Program-made: the position numbers and the translations under genes
Shown here: positions 1 through 8,623 of the stretch, piece after piece
How positions within the stretch are numbered: the stretch's first letter is position 1
How the letters are laid out: each line of letters begins with the position of its first letter
Notes under the pieces: generated by a model
What the model was told of the DNA's origin: nothing
Seen by the model: the letters and a program-made list of their open reading frames with translations, nothing else
Databases searched by the model: none
Source: Paenibacillus sp. TCA20
GTDB lineage: Bacteria > Bacillota > Bacilli > Paenibacillales > Paenibacillaceae
Length of the DNA: 64,000 bases
Reading direction: 5' to 3'
Assembly: GCF_000732325.1 (NCBI RefSeq)
Contig: NZ_BBIW01000009.1
Span: 186,001-250,000 of the forward strand

Positions 1-1498
1 CACACCGGATGCAGCTACGCCGGCCTGGCAGCTTGATACGAAGGAAGAGACTACAGAGCTGACTTGGTATGTAAATGCGGATTGGTGGAACACCGATTAC
101 GGCAATGATGTCGTAACGAAGAAGATCAAGGAAGACTTGAACATTAACATCAAATTCATCACAGGAGATGATACGAAGCTGAATACATTCTTTGCGGGCG
201 GCGATATGCCGGATCTCATTACGACCTTCGGCATCAATTCCCCCGTCGTGCAGAAGGCTTCGACTTGGGCGCTTCCGCTGAATGATCTGGCTGAGAAATA
301 CGATCCTTATTTCAACACCGTGGCGGCGCAGGATACATTGAACTGGTTCCAGCTCGCAGACGGCAAGACGTATGGCTACCCGAACTACTCCAATACGCAG
401 GAGGACTACGATCAAGGAACGATTCCGGCCAAGACCGCCTTCATTATCCGCAAGGATGTGTATGAAGCGATCGGCAGTCCGAGCATAGGCACACCAGAGG
501 AATTCCAGGCTGTCATGAAGGACATTAAGGCACAGTTCCCTGAGCTTATTCCACTTGGTTTTAACTCGATTGGCGAAGGTACTGGATCTCTAGGCGACGT
601 GCTGCAGGACTTCATCGGCGTACCGCTGGAGGGTGAGAACGGCGGCTTCTACAACCGTAATCTGGATGAGGATTATCTCACTTGGCTGAAGACATTCAAT
701 CTGGTATATCGTGACGGCAACATTAGCGATGACAGCTTTGCCGATGATGGAACGGCATTTGAGGAAAAAGTAAAATCCGGCAAGTATGCAACGATTATGC
801 TGGATGGCACACCGCAGCAGGGAGGCAATCTCCAGATCTTCATGACGGCCAATCCGGGCAAGGAGTATATCGCCATTGACGGACCGCAGAGCACCGTTGG
901 CAACGCACCGAAGCTGAATCAATCCGGGATCTCCGGCTGGATGGTCAGCTTCATTACGAAGCAGAACGCCGATCCTGCCAAATCCATGCAGCTGTTCACC
1001 TATCTCCTCAGTGAGGAAGGGCAAATGCTGATGAACTATGGCATCGAAGGCGAGACATATGTGAAGAACGCTGACGGAACCGTACAGTTTACACCAGAGG
1101 TCAAAGAAATCCAGCAGAACAATGCAGATCAGTTCAAGAAGGAATACCGGATGGGTGAATTCATGTTCTTCGGACATGACAAGCACAAGACACTGAGTGA
1201 GGATGCATTCCCTGAATCAATCAAGCAGATGCAGGCTTGGGGTGAAGGTAAGCTCGTGCCGCATTTTATCCTTGAAAATATCGACCCGGATCAAGGGACT
1301 CCCGAAGCCCGCGCTCTTACCGCAATTAATACGAAGTGGAACACTTCCATGGTCAGTATGATCCGGTCGAAGGACGATGCCCAATTTGAAGCGGTACTGA
1401 ATGAATACAAGCAGTTCCTCGATGCGAACAGCTGGGAGAAGATCGTAGAAGTCCGCAGTGAGAAGATGAAGTCGAACAAAGAGAAGCTTGGACTTTAA
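1..1498 (+). CDS. ABC transporter sugar-binding lipoprotein, 5'-truncated by the window edge
   Basis: The reading frame is open from base 2 without a start, so signal peptide and lipobox lie upstream of the window. The visible part (about 499 residues) is a family 1 extracellular solute-binding protein of the LipO/YtcQ type, which captures an oligosaccharide outside the membrane and delivers it to LplB/YtcP-like permeases. It is clearly paralogous to the binding protein at 22445-24112: both carry PLNxLAExYDPYF, YxYPN, RKDxYEAIGSP and GISGW in the same order. The GH30 gene follows 67 bp downstream with its own ribosome binding site, so the pair is probably the end of a polysaccharide-utilisation operon whose permease genes lie to the left. 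The substrate cannot be read from the sequence. Confidence 0.9.
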   Translation, partial: TPDAATPAWQLDTKEETTELTWYVNADWWNTDYGNDVVTKKIKEDLNINIKFITGDDTKLNTFFAGGDMPDLITTFGINSPVVQKASTWALPLNDLAEKYDPYFNTVAAQDTLNWFQLADGKTYGYPNYSNTQEDYDQGTIPAKTAFIIRKDVYEAIGSPSIGTPEEFQAVMKDIKAQFPELIPLGFNSIGEGTGSLGDVLQDFIGVPLEGENGGFYNRNLDEDYLTWLKTFNLVYRDGNISDDSFADDGTAFEEKVKSGKYATIMLDGTPQQGGNLQIFMTANPGKEYIAIDGPQSTVGNAPKLNQSGISGWMVSFITKQNADPAKSMQLFTYLLSEEGQMLMNYGIEGETYVKNADGTVQFTPEVKEIQQNNADQFKKEYRMGEFMFFGHDKHKTLSEDAFPESIKQMQAWGEGKLVPHFILENIDPDQGTPEARALTAINTKWNTSMVSMIRSKDDAQFEAVLNEYKQFLDANSWEKIVEVRSEKMKSNKEKLGL

Positions 1499-1565
1499 TT
1501 GAGTTTGAACTTAGAGCATACAGCGAAGAACGGAAATAAAGTACGGGGTCACGGAGGAGAACAGC

Positions 1566-2921
1566 ATGCAGAACTTGAAGGACCTGAACATCTACGAATC
1601 AAATGGAGAACAATCCTTGTTTGTGAACAAAACGAGAGCAGAGCTTGCACCGCCGGATACTCAGGCACAGACATATAACATCATCATCGATGACAGTGAG
1701 CAGTATCAGGAGATGGATGGCTTCGGAGCATCGTTTACCGATTCGGCAGCCTATCTAATTCATCAGGTGCTCTCGCCTGAGCAGCGTGAGGAGCTGATGC
1801 GCCGGCTGTTTGACGCTGCAGAAGGGATCGGCCTGTCCGTTATACGGAATCCGATGGGAGCCTCGGATTATGCCCGGGACTTCTACAGCTACAATGATCT
1901 GCCGGAGGGAGACACCGACCCTGAGCTGGTGAAATTCTCTATCGGGCATGATGAAGCAGACATTATTCCGCTCATGAAAGAAGCAGTGCGGCTGAATCCT
2001 CAGCTCAAGCTGATGGGCTCCCCCTGGAGCCCGCCGGGCTGGATGAAGACAAGCGGCTCCATGATCGGCGGCGAGCTGATTGAGGAGTACTATCCGGTAT
2101 ATGCAGAATATTTTGTACGGTACATTAAGGCTTATGCAGAGCATGGCTCGTCAGTCTATGCGATCACGCCGCAGAATGAATCCTTGTATTCGCCAGGTCA
2201 TTATCCAGGCATGATATTTCCGGCGGAGGATCAGGCACGGTTCATTAAGGAGCATCTGAAGCCAAGCTTCATCAGAAATGGAATAGATACCAAGATATTG
2301 TGCTACGATCACAACTGGGATAAGCCAGAGTACCCGCTGACCGTGCTTAACCAGGCGCTGGAAGCAGTGGACGGTGTTGCATGGCATTGGTATGGGGGCC
2401 GCCCAACTGCACAGACCGATGTATTCCAGGCCTTCCCGGACAAAGAAGTTCATTTCACGGAAGGCTCCGGAGGAGAATGGATTCCGCCATTTGAGCAGGC
2501 CTTCTCCAATGTTATGCGTACAGGCATCGAAATTTTGCGCAATTACAGCAAATCGTTTGTGCTGTGGAATATGGCACTCGATGAGAACAATGGGCCGGCG
2601 GTGCCAGGCTTTGGCAAGAGTACCTGCCGCGGTATTGTGACCGTTCATCAAGAGACCCGGGACCTGACGTATACGCTTGATTATTATGCGCTTGCCCATT
2701 TCAGCAAGCATATTCGCCCGAAGGCAGTGCGCATCGGCTCCAGCAGTAATGAAACCGTTCGTTCCGTGGCGTTCAGGAATACGGACGGCTCCATCGCCGT
2801 CGTACTCTTCAATGACAGTGAGGAAGCAAATAATGTACAGGTCCAGATGCCGGGTACAGAAGAAGCTCTAAGCTTCCGAATGGAAGCGAAAAGCGCGGTA
2901 ACTCTCGCCTTCGGCGCTTAA
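1566..2921 (+). CDS. GH30 family glycosidase (glucosylceramidase-like)
   Basis: A 451-residue cytoplasmic glycoside hydrolase of family 30, with no signal peptide. The (beta/alpha)8 barrel begins at DGFGASFTDSAA (about 51-62). NPMGASDYARDFYSY (95-109) and SPWSPPGWMKT (152-162) are family signatures. Glu205 in TPQNES is the expected acid/base and Glu299 in HFTEGSGG the expected nucleophile; the last 80 residues form the usual beta-sandwich that completes GH30. The start is supported by GGAGGAG six bases upstream. Family members act on beta-glucosides, beta-xylosides or beta-1,6-glucans. Lack of a secretion signal and the preceding sugar-binding protein suggest it cleaves imported oligosaccharides. 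The exact subfamily is not resolved. Confidence 0.93.
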   Translation: MQNLKDLNIYESNGEQSLFVNKTRAELAPPDTQAQTYNIIIDDSEQYQEMDGFGASFTDSAAYLIHQVLSPEQREELMRRLFDAAEGIGLSVIRNPMGASDYARDFYSYNDLPEGDTDPELVKFSIGHDEADIIPLMKEAVRLNPQLKLMGSPWSPPGWMKTSGSMIGGELIEEYYPVYAEYFVRYIKAYAEHGSSVYAITPQNESLYSPGHYPGMIFPAEDQARFIKEHLKPSFIRNGIDTKILCYDHNWDKPEYPLTVLNQALEAVDGVAWHWYGGRPTAQTDVFQAFPDKEVHFTEGSGGEWIPPFEQAFSNVMRTGIEILRNYSKSFVLWNMALDENNGPAVPGFGKSTCRGIVTVHQETRDLTYTLDYYALAHFSKHIRPKAVRIGSSSNETVRSVAFRNTDGSIAVVLFNDSEEANNVQVQMPGTEEALSFRMEAKSAVTLAFGA

Positions 2922-2947
2922 CCATTTTTCAATTTCCTTCAATTCAT

Positions 2948-2997
2948 AAAGGCAGCAATAGTGGAGAATCATCTCACCTTTTGCTGCCTTTATTTTT
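2948..2997 (+). terminator. Rho-independent terminator after the GH30 gene
   Basis: An 11-bp perfect stem (AAAGGCAGCAA paired with TTGCTGCCTTT) closes a 22-nt loop that contains a shorter GAGA/TCTC pairing, and is followed by ATTTTTT. It can also serve the converging minus-strand gene that ends at 3025. Confidence 0.85.
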
Positions 2998-3024
2998 TGG
3001 TAGTGAAGATTTGTCCCTCCATTT

Positions 3025-3678
3025 TTATGTCTGTAGACTAAACCCGTTCAACAAATCATCCCATGTTGCATCATCGCCGGCTCGGTTCGGAATGCCTAGA
3101 GAGCAGATGCCTGGAAGTGCCCAACCGTTATCGACGACGGAAGTCAGTCCATCGATACCGTTCACGATCAGAATGTTATAGCTGCCGCCAGTAAGGGGGC
3201 GAAGTACCTTTTGCAGCTGAATCGCTTCCTCATATGTGCTGCCCCAGCGAATGAACAACACTCTTGTGCTCCTGCTTAATACTTCCAGAAGACGCTGGCT
3301 GCGTATGTCGATTTTCTGCTTGAACTCGGGATAGACTGCTGTCCATGTCTGCCCCTCAACGACCGGGAAATCATGAACCGAAATGACATTATAATAGTGG
3401 TCTTTCACAAAATAGGATTTGAGCGGTGTCACCTTCTCATTGTCCACAAAGGTGGCATATCCGTCGATCAGTCCCATGTTGGGGAGCTCCATGTATCCCT
3501 GGAAACGATTCTGCAGCAGCCGATTTACATCAGTCAGTGATAAGGAGACAGACCAGTCGAGCGGGGCAGAGAAGGTGCGAAGCCCTTTCCGCCGCAAGTG
3601 GGCTGCCGGCTCGCATGAGCTTCCGAGGCTTACGTAGCAATCATAGGCACCTTGAATTTCTTGCAGAATCATGTCCAA
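3025..3678 (-). CDS. DUF1796 family protein (putative papain-like cysteine peptidase)
   Basis: A 217-residue soluble protein. Residues 15-42 carry the motif SLGSSCEPAAHLRRKGLR followed by PLDW, which I recognise as the start of the DUF1796 family; Cys22 in GSSC would be the proposed nucleophile. KDHYYNVISVHDF near residue 95 and LFIRW near 145 fit the rest of that fold. There is no signal peptide or membrane segment. Members are common in Paenibacillus and Bacillus, sometimes near surface-polysaccharide genes, but a proven activity is not known to me. It stands alone here, separated from the chemoreceptor gene by 315 bp that include a terminator. Family assignment is good; the peptidase role is only a fold-based proposal. 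Confidence 0.75.
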   Translation of the reverse strand: MDMILQEIQGAYDCYVSLGSSCEPAAHLRRKGLRTFSAPLDWSVSLSLTDVNRLLQNRFQGYMELPNMGLIDGYATFVDNEKVTPLKSYFVKDHYYNVISVHDFPVVEGQTWTAVYPEFKQKIDIRSQRLLEVLSRSTRVLFIRWGSTYEEAIQLQKVLRPLTGGSYNILIVNGIDGLTSVVDNGWALPGICSLGIPNRAGDDATWDDLLNGFSLQT

Positions 3679-3837
3679 TCACTTCTTCCTGATCATTTAT
3701 ACATTCTATGTGCGATCCGGCAGGAAGGACTAGACCTTCGAGGAGATGAGCGGCAGCTTTTTTTGATATGTCACTGGAATTGGGCTGTGTTTCACCAAGG
3801 CGAAGGCTGACAGGAGCAGCCCTCTATTATAAACGAG

Positions 3838-3916
3838 AAAAAGGAAGCATCTCTGGCTGTTCATTAAACGACTCACAGTCCGGGTCATCGTTTAAAACGC
3901 AGGGAGGCTTCCTTTT
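3838..3916 (-). terminator. Long hairpin terminator downstream of the chemoreceptor gene
   Basis: The 315-bp stretch 3679-3993 holds no convincing gene. Its main feature is this hairpin: outer arms AAAAGGAAGC and GCTTCCTTTT, and inner arms TTAAACGA and TCGTTTAA around a 16-nt loop, with imperfect pairing between. Read on the minus strand it ends GCTTCCTTTTTC, so it fits a terminator for the gene ending at 3994. Confidence 0.7.
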
Positions 3917-3993
3917 ATATGAGTGGTTCACTGAAATGGGTATGATTAGTCTGAAGAATCAATGATCTTGTATTGCTGCTGTTACCGTTAACG

Positions 3994-5436
3994 TTACTGC
4001 AAGGTCTTGTCGATAGCTTGAGCGATTTCATTGAGCTTCTGAATACTTGACACAATTTCGTTCACCCGATGCTGCTGCAGCTCGGCGCTTGCCAGCACTT
4101 CCTCGACGGAGGCAGCAGATTGTTCTGTGACCGAGGATACGGAGGCAATCTCATCGGTAATTTGAGTGGATGCAGACTGGAGCTGTATATTCAGATCGAG
4201 CAGATGATCTGCCTGATCCATAACCTCCTTCGTATTTGCATTGATTTCCTGAAATAATGCCGTGATGATATCCGCAGATTCCGCGCCAGAGCGAGACGCC
4301 GTCTGGCCTTCTGTAATGCGGACCGCGGCTGAGCTGATATTATTCTGAATCGAAGATAGAATACCTCCGATATCTGATGATGCACGGTGTGTCAGCTGAG
4401 CAAGCTGGCGGATCTCCTCGGCGACAACCGCGAAGCCTCTGCCGTGTTCTCCTGCGCGAGCCGCTTCAATCGAAGCGTTGAAGGACAGGAGATTGGTCTG
4501 CTTGGCGATCTCCTCAATGGAAGACAGGATGCCGCCAATTTTAACATTTTCCGAATTGACCTTACCCATAATCACGGCTGTATTATCAACGAGCTCAGAG
4601 ACTTGATGCATTTTGGCTGCAAGATCGGTAATTTGGTCTTGGCCTTCCTTCGTCAGCTCGGCAGCCATATTGGCCTTTTCACTTGTTGTCTCTGAGGCCG
4701 CAAATGTGCGCTGCACCGAATCATTCAGACTCTCCATCGCGGAGCTGATGTCCGAAACACTGCTTGCCTGGGATTCGATGCCTGCTGACATTTCGTGAAA
4801 TGCAGCGAGGACCTCGCCGTTGATCTTTCCTGCCATGACGGCATTTTCATTCAGTTCTTCGCCTGAGGTATTCAGCGTTGTAGAAACCGTTCTTGCTTCA
4901 TTAATGAGCACTTCGACTCGTTCTTTGGCTTCGTTCGCTTCCTTCATACTGACGTCCATATTTTTCAGTATTCGGGTACCGACCGTACTCTGGCCAATCA
5001 AGGTCAGGAGGACGACGATATAGAACGTGTTGAGGCTGATGACATCCACATTGATATAGGCGGTAGCGGCAAAATAATTCAACAGAGCCAGCCCGATGAT
5101 TCCGTTGAATATCATAATAAATCGATCCATATAAAGGGAGCAGAAGGCCAGTCCCAGGTACAATACGAGAGAGTTGGTCACAGCCGAGCCCATCGACATA
5201 ATTGAGAAGCTAATAATGTTGATACCGATAACCATTAAGTATTTAATTTGCGGTATGAAGAGCTTTTTCCAATATAAGAAGGTGCTTAATAGACAAACAG
5301 GAATGGCGGGATAGGCGATCGACAGCACCCCATCCAATGAATCCATTGTCGATACGATACCAAGGGTGGTACATATCCACAGCAGTAATACCAGCAGACC
5401 GTTTCTTTTGTGAAGTTCGAGTAAATCTTGCGTCAT
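3994..5436 (-). CDS. Methyl-accepting chemotaxis protein with six membrane segments and no extracellular sensor domain
   Basis: A 480-residue chemoreceptor. Six hydrophobic segments (about 12-30, 37-56, 65-83, 88-102, 105-125, 135-152) form the N-terminal third with only short loops, so there is no classical periplasmic ligand domain and the stimulus is probably sensed within the membrane. The rest is a long coiled-coil signalling domain; its hairpin tip (about 305-350) has the conserved [20 protein letters not shown], then [12 protein letters not shown], which contacts CheA and CheW. There is no HAMP domain. The start is supported by AGGGGGA seven bases before the ATG. No flagellar or other che genes are nearby, so it works with a remote chemotaxis core. 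Confidence 0.93.
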   Translation of the reverse strand: MTQDLLELHKRNGLLVLLLWICTTLGIVSTMDSLDGVLSIAYPAIPVCLLSTFLYWKKLFIPQIKYLMVIGINIISFSIMSMGSAVTNSLVLYLGLAFCSLYMDRFIMIFNGIIGLALLNYFAATAYINVDVISLNTFYIVVLLTLIGQSTVGTRILKNMDVSMKEANEAKERVEVLINEARTVSTTLNTSGEELNENAVMAGKINGEVLAAFHEMSAGIESQASSVSDISSAMESLNDSVQRTFAASETTSEKANMAAELTKEGQDQITDLAAKMHQVSELVDNTAVIMGKVNSENVKIGGILSSIEEIAKQTNLLSFNASIEAARAGEHGRGFAVVAEEIRQLAQLTHRASSDIGGILSSIQNNISSAAVRITEGQTASRSGAESADIITALFQEINANTKEVMDQADHLLDLNIQLQSASTQITDEIASVSSVTEQSAASVEEVLASAELQQHRVNEIVSSIQKLNEIAQAIDKTLQ

Positions 5437-5684
5437 TCATGTTCCCCCTGTAATTGAAAAATAGAGTTAGATGTTTATCTTCTCACAAAAGAATATTGCT
5501 CCAATAATGGCCTGGTATCTTATTAAAATGTTAAGATAAACATGATTGGTCCAAATCACATGCGTCGATTTACGTATTTATGAATTGGATTCAATATATA
5601 ACTATATCGTCCAAAATAATTACATATCTTAGCGAATTTTTCATTTTGGTATAAATTACCTTGAGGCAGGAGGAAGAAGATTGA

Positions 5685-5843
5685 ATGAAGGCAATTATTA
5701 ATATGATGTATTCGGTTCTGATCCTTATCTCCATCTTGGGCTTGCTCATCACCGATATGTCGTCAAGCAACGTCATGCTGTCCATCACAGCGATCATAAT
5801 CTGTGGATTAGGACTCTATCTGGTTAATCGGAAGAAGAAGTGA
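5685..5843 (+). CDS. Small membrane protein, 52 residues
   Basis: A short reading frame with a perfect AGGAGG at 5668-5673, 11 bases before the ATG. The product has two hydrophobic helices (about 8-24 and 31-47) separated by a short polar turn TDMSSSN and ends in a basic RKKK tail, which predicts a helical hairpin with a cytoplasmic C-terminus. I do not recognise the family. It lies divergent from the chemoreceptor and 38 bp before a second tiny membrane protein, and the two share one terminator at 6031-6063. The strong ribosome binding site and the coding-like pairing with its neighbour argue for a real gene. Confidence 0.6.
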   Translation: MKAIINMMYSVLILISILGLLITDMSSSNVMLSITAIIICGLGLYLVNRKKK

Positions 5844-5881
5844 GTAATACAGGGGTTAATTCAATTCAGGAAGGAAGGGAT

Positions 5882-6019
5882 ATGTTGGACATTCTTGGCA
5901 TCGTCCTTGTTATTGTTATTATAGGTGTCACTCCTGCTATTTATCGGATACACAAACGTATTGCGAAATTGGAGGAACGGGTCAGACAACTTGAAGGAAG
6001 CTCCGAGGATGCCAGATAG
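5882..6019 (+). CDS. Small membrane protein with a coiled-coil tail, 45 residues
   Basis: A reading frame preceded by GGAAGGAAGGG just before the ATG. Residues 3-20 are a single hydrophobic helix; residues 25-38 (KRIAKLEERVRQLE) form a heptad-patterned amphipathic helix, so the protein is probably an inner-membrane anchor with a short cytoplasmic coiled coil. The layout resembles phage-shock-type or DUF-type small membrane proteins, but I cannot name a family. It follows the 52-residue gene and ends 11 bases before a strong terminator. Confidence 0.6.
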   Translation: MLDILGIVLVIVIIGVTPAIYRIHKRIAKLEERVRQLEGSSEDAR

Positions 6020-6030
6020 TAAGCAGCTAA

Positions 6031-6063
6031 AAGAAGCCTGGATTTAACCGATCCAGGCTTCTT
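6031..6063. terminator. Bidirectional terminator between convergent genes
   Basis: A perfect 13-bp stem AAGAAGCCTGGAT / ATCCAGGCTTCTT with a 7-nt loop. The minus-strand reading ends in CTTCTTTT, the plus-strand reading in CTTCTTACTT. It sits between the small membrane genes and the lipoprotein gene that ends at 6087. Confidence 0.85.
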
Positions 6064-6086
6064 ACTTACTAGCAATAGATTTCAGT

Positions 6087-6908
6087 TTACTCATAGACCC
6101 TCACATTCCCTCTGCTTGTTACTAATTGAGCCTCATTAAAGCCGTTTCCCTTGGCGATCATTCGGCCATCATCCTCGTAAACTTCTCCTAGCAATTCGAC
6201 CTTACCGCTCCCGGTCTGGGCCATGAATTGATAATGCTTCGGCTCGCTGATCTTGAAGAACACATCGCCGGCTCCGGTCTCACCCTCCAGCTCCTCGGCA
6301 TTGACCTGCTTCATATCCAGATTTCCTGCGCCGGTCTTTGCCTGCAGGAATGCAGCATTCATTCGCTCCACCGTGATGTAGCCGCTCTTCGTTGTGAGTG
6401 ACATTTCTTCATACAGCTTCTCAGGCACGATAATGGATAGTGTCGCGCTCTCTTGAGCTGCCGCATTGCCAATGGTGTGATTCACCTGCTCACTCGCAGT
6501 TCCTTCCGGATATCGGATTCCTGCGGTCAAGGTCTGATCCACCGTGTTAACGAACAGCAGTGGCTGCTCCTCCTGTGACCAATGCTCAATGTTAAGTGTA
6601 GCGGTAATGCGATCTGCATTCGGTTCCATTTTGACGAAGATATTACCCTCAAAATCTTCTGCCATCCGTATAGAACGAATGTCTGTGGCATCCACTTCCT
6701 GCGTCTGTGTTACATGCTGCGGCTTAACTGCATGACCTGAACCCGTACGTTTCTCTTCACCGACTGATGATGCAGGGCTCTGACTGAGCGTGGCCTGCTG
6801 CTCTACGGTACTGCTGCTTCCGGTCTGGCGATATGACGGATCATTCCCGCATGAAGTTATTGCAAGGGCGGCCGTCACCAATATCATGACATTTATCTGC
6901 TTCTTCAT
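6087..6908 (-). CDS. DUF4097-like beta-strand-repeat lipoprotein
   Basis: A 273-residue secreted lipoprotein. The N-terminus has a signal peptide ending in the lipobox ITSC with Cys20 as the lipidated residue, followed by a Ser/Gly/Gln-rich linker to about residue 75. The C-terminal half is built of short beta-strand repeats with the spacing seen in DUF4097 proteins: TKSGYITVERM, TGAGNLDMKQV, TGAGDVFFKI, TGSGKVELLG, SRGNVRVYE. Such proteins are often found with envelope-stress or anti-sigma functions in Firmicutes, but no partner gene is adjacent here. The function is therefore unknown. Confidence 0.75.
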   Translation of the reverse strand: MKKQINVMILVTAALAITSCGNDPSYRQTGSSSTVEQQATLSQSPASSVGEEKRTGSGHAVKPQHVTQTQEVDATDIRSIRMAEDFEGNIFVKMEPNADRITATLNIEHWSQEEQPLLFVNTVDQTLTAGIRYPEGTASEQVNHTIGNAAAQESATLSIIVPEKLYEEMSLTTKSGYITVERMNAAFLQAKTGAGNLDMKQVNAEELEGETGAGDVFFKISEPKHYQFMAQTGSGKVELLGEVYEDDGRMIAKGNGFNEAQLVTSRGNVRVYE

Positions 6909-7086
6909 GCGCCTTCCTCCTTTTGTGTTAGAGTCGTTTACACTTTATTACCCTCTAACGGAAGGAGTAAAAGTAAGACGGCAAGCGAAAAACAAGGCAA
7001 ATGGTTGAATCATACGAAAAAACCGGACCGCTTCAGCAGCAGTACCGGCAGGTAGATCTGACATATGATGTCGCTATTTCTATTGA

Positions 7087-7707
7087 TCAATTCTTACTTT
7101 GCGGACGACCATCATCGAATTTGCTGGAAATAGGGTGCACATTGTCTGCAGCTGGCTCAGCGAGTGCGGACTCGATCTGGTTCTTGATAATGTCTGCATA
7201 GATGGTCTGATCGATCTCGATTAAGCTGGGGTAGAGCATGTCGACCAGATCGCGGATCGTTTCCAGCGTAGACCGGAGCTCCCGCTCTCTGGCCGATGCT
7301 CTGCTGGTCTTGGATGCTTGGGGTCTGTCAGGCTCTTGATGGATAGGAGATGGGAGCTGCTGCAGGTCCTCATGAAGAAGCTGAAGCTTATCGGTTAGGG
7401 TCTGTATCTTCTGAAGCTGTTCTATACAGATGAGATGCCCGTTGCCTTGCTCATCCCACTGCTGGTAAATATCGTATAGGGAGAAGGGCTGCTTCCTCGT
7501 GTTCATAATGAGTTCAACTCTTGTGCCAGAGTGAACGGGCGAAATGAACCGTTTAGCTTTGGTGATGGAACCTTCGTCCAGCCAATCTGTGAAATGGGAA
7601 GCCGGCTCGAATATAGGGGACGCCGATTCGGAGCAAGAGATGATGCCCAGCTCTGCGTCAATTACAATATATGGGACAGGAATATTAGATGGATGGAATA
7701 ACTTCAA
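7087..7707 (-). CDS. PAS-like sensory protein of unknown function, coupled to the cobalamin-binding gene
   Basis: A 206-residue soluble protein. The first 90 residues (PVPYIVIDAELGIISCSESASPIF ... LYDIYQQW ... HLICIEQ, split here) have the strand-helix rhythm of a PAS fold. A central segment (95-150) is helical and rich in Gln, Pro and charge, and a C-terminal helical region (150-190) contains LVDMLYPSLIEIDQTIYADI. The start codon is TTG at 7707, nine bases after the stop of the cobalamin-binding gene, with GAGGTGAG overlapping that stop; translation is therefore probably coupled to the upstream gene. I do not recognise a named family beyond the PAS-like impression. It is most likely a partner that reads or relays the state of the B12 sensor. 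Confidence 0.55.
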   Translation of the reverse strand: MKLFHPSNIPVPYIVIDAELGIISCSESASPIFEPASHFTDWLDEGSITKAKRFISPVHSGTRVELIMNTRKQPFSLYDIYQQWDEQGNGHLICIEQLQKIQTLTDKLQLLHEDLQQLPSPIHQEPDRPQASKTSRASARERELRSTLETIRDLVDMLYPSLIEIDQTIYADIIKNQIESALAEPAADNVHPISSKFDDGRPQSKN

Positions 7708-7716
7708 GATGAAGAC

Positions 7717-8373
7717 TCACCTCACATGCTGCTGCTGATTGGCTCTGTTGTAAGACATGATCCACTGTTCAAGCTCATGCATATCGGACAGAAAGACTGC
7801 TCTGCCGTCTACAGCCTCATGGACACTGTATTTCTCAATGATACGACCGCCAATCATAATGACAGGCCGGGGGATGAGTTTCTCAAAAGCTTCAACGTAC
7901 TCCAGCAAGGTTGGCAGATGATAGACAATAGAGACGGACAGAGCAACAATATCCGGCTTCCAGCTGAGTGCGCTTAGACTTGCATATTCCAAGGGCAGAT
8001 TAGGTCCGTAAAAGCGTGTATCAAATCCATTCTCCTCGAACATGGTATTCACCATCTTAAGCCCGAAATAATGAGCCTCACCCTTCACACATAACAGCAT
8101 GGCACGGTAGCCATGGATGGCAGGCTTTTTTTTGAGCGCCGCATATCTCGACAGGAGGACGTCACATACCCCAGAAGCAAGATGTTCATCAGCTACCGTA
8201 ATCTGATTGGTTTCCCATAAGGAACCCACGTAACGCATGGCGGGTGCAAGCAGCTGCTCAAATATGAAGAGACTGTTTCGGCCGGACTCAACATGTTGTA
8301 GTAAGTTTTTCCAGCAGGTCTCTGTATTTCCTTGCAACATATTCTCTGCAAATTGTTCTGCTTCCATATACAT
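7717..8373 (-). CDS. Stand-alone cobalamin-binding sensor with CarH/LitR-type signature
   Basis: A 218-residue protein in two parts: a helical cap (about 1-80) and a Rossmann-like B12-binding domain (about 85-205). With the start used here the cap contains Trp53, nine residues, then Glu63-His64, exactly the W-x9-EH signature of the CarH/LitR light-sensing adenosylcobalamin proteins. The second half has GEAHYFG, a variant of the DxHxxG motif; His101 would be the lower axial ligand of base-off cobalamin. Unlike CarH there is no MerR DNA-binding domain, so the output must be protein-protein. An upstream in-frame ATG at 8415 lacks a ribosome binding site, whereas AGGTG lies seven bases before the ATG at 8373, so that start was chosen. 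Corrinoid-methyltransferase partners are absent from the neighbourhood, which favours sensing over catalysis. Confidence 0.85.
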   Translation of the reverse strand: MYMEAEQFAENMLQGNTETCWKNLLQHVESGRNSLFIFEQLLAPAMRYVGSLWETNQITVADEHLASGVCDVLLSRYAALKKKPAIHGYRAMLLCVKGEAHYFGLKMVNTMFEENGFDTRFYGPNLPLEYASLSALSWKPDIVALSVSIVYHLPTLLEYVEAFEKLIPRPVIMIGGRIIEKYSVHEAVDGRAVFLSDMHELEQWIMSYNRANQQQHVR

Positions 8374-8419
8374 GACATGACACCTACTTCGGATATTGTG
8401 TGTAATGCTACTCATTTTA

Positions 8420-8552
8420 ATATAAACGAATCGAAAGAACTAGGGAGAAAGAAAGGGACTGGTAGAAGCTTTTGTCGAAATTGACCCATATTCAAAAATA
8501 TCCTATATGATGGAGAGACTCACTGATATACTGATAATATCGTCGTTTATAT
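8420..8552. repeat. 10-bp inverted repeat spanning the divergent sensor promoters
   Basis: ATATAAACGA at 8420-8429 is repeated in inverse orientation as TCGTTTATAT at 8543-8552. The arms lie 113 bp apart on either side of the divergent promoter region between the B12 sensor and the small helical protein. They could be two sites for one regulator; no known operator is recognised. Confidence 0.45.
8481..8509 (+). promoter_or_regulatory. Candidate sigma-A promoter for the 8624 gene and CheBR hybrid
   Basis: TTGACC, a 17-bp spacer and TATATG. It would give a leader of about 110 nt before the ATG at 8624. Confidence 0.5.
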
Positions 8553-8623
8553 GAAAATAATGACACTTCTAATTAATTACATCTAATTCTTCTGGTTTAA
8601 TCAAAAAACAAGGTGATGTACTC

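Noticed and set aside
3838-3916. The long hairpin as a miniature transposable element
   Set aside because: There are no target-site duplications or second copies in the window, and its position and T-run fit a terminator.
3768-3965. A 65-residue plus-strand frame before the chemoreceptor end
   Set aside because: It runs through a terminator hairpin, lacks a ribosome binding site and has no recognisable features.
7001-7201. A 66-residue plus-strand frame overlapping the PAS-like gene end
   Set aside because: It lies opposite the end of the PAS-like gene, with no start signal or domain.
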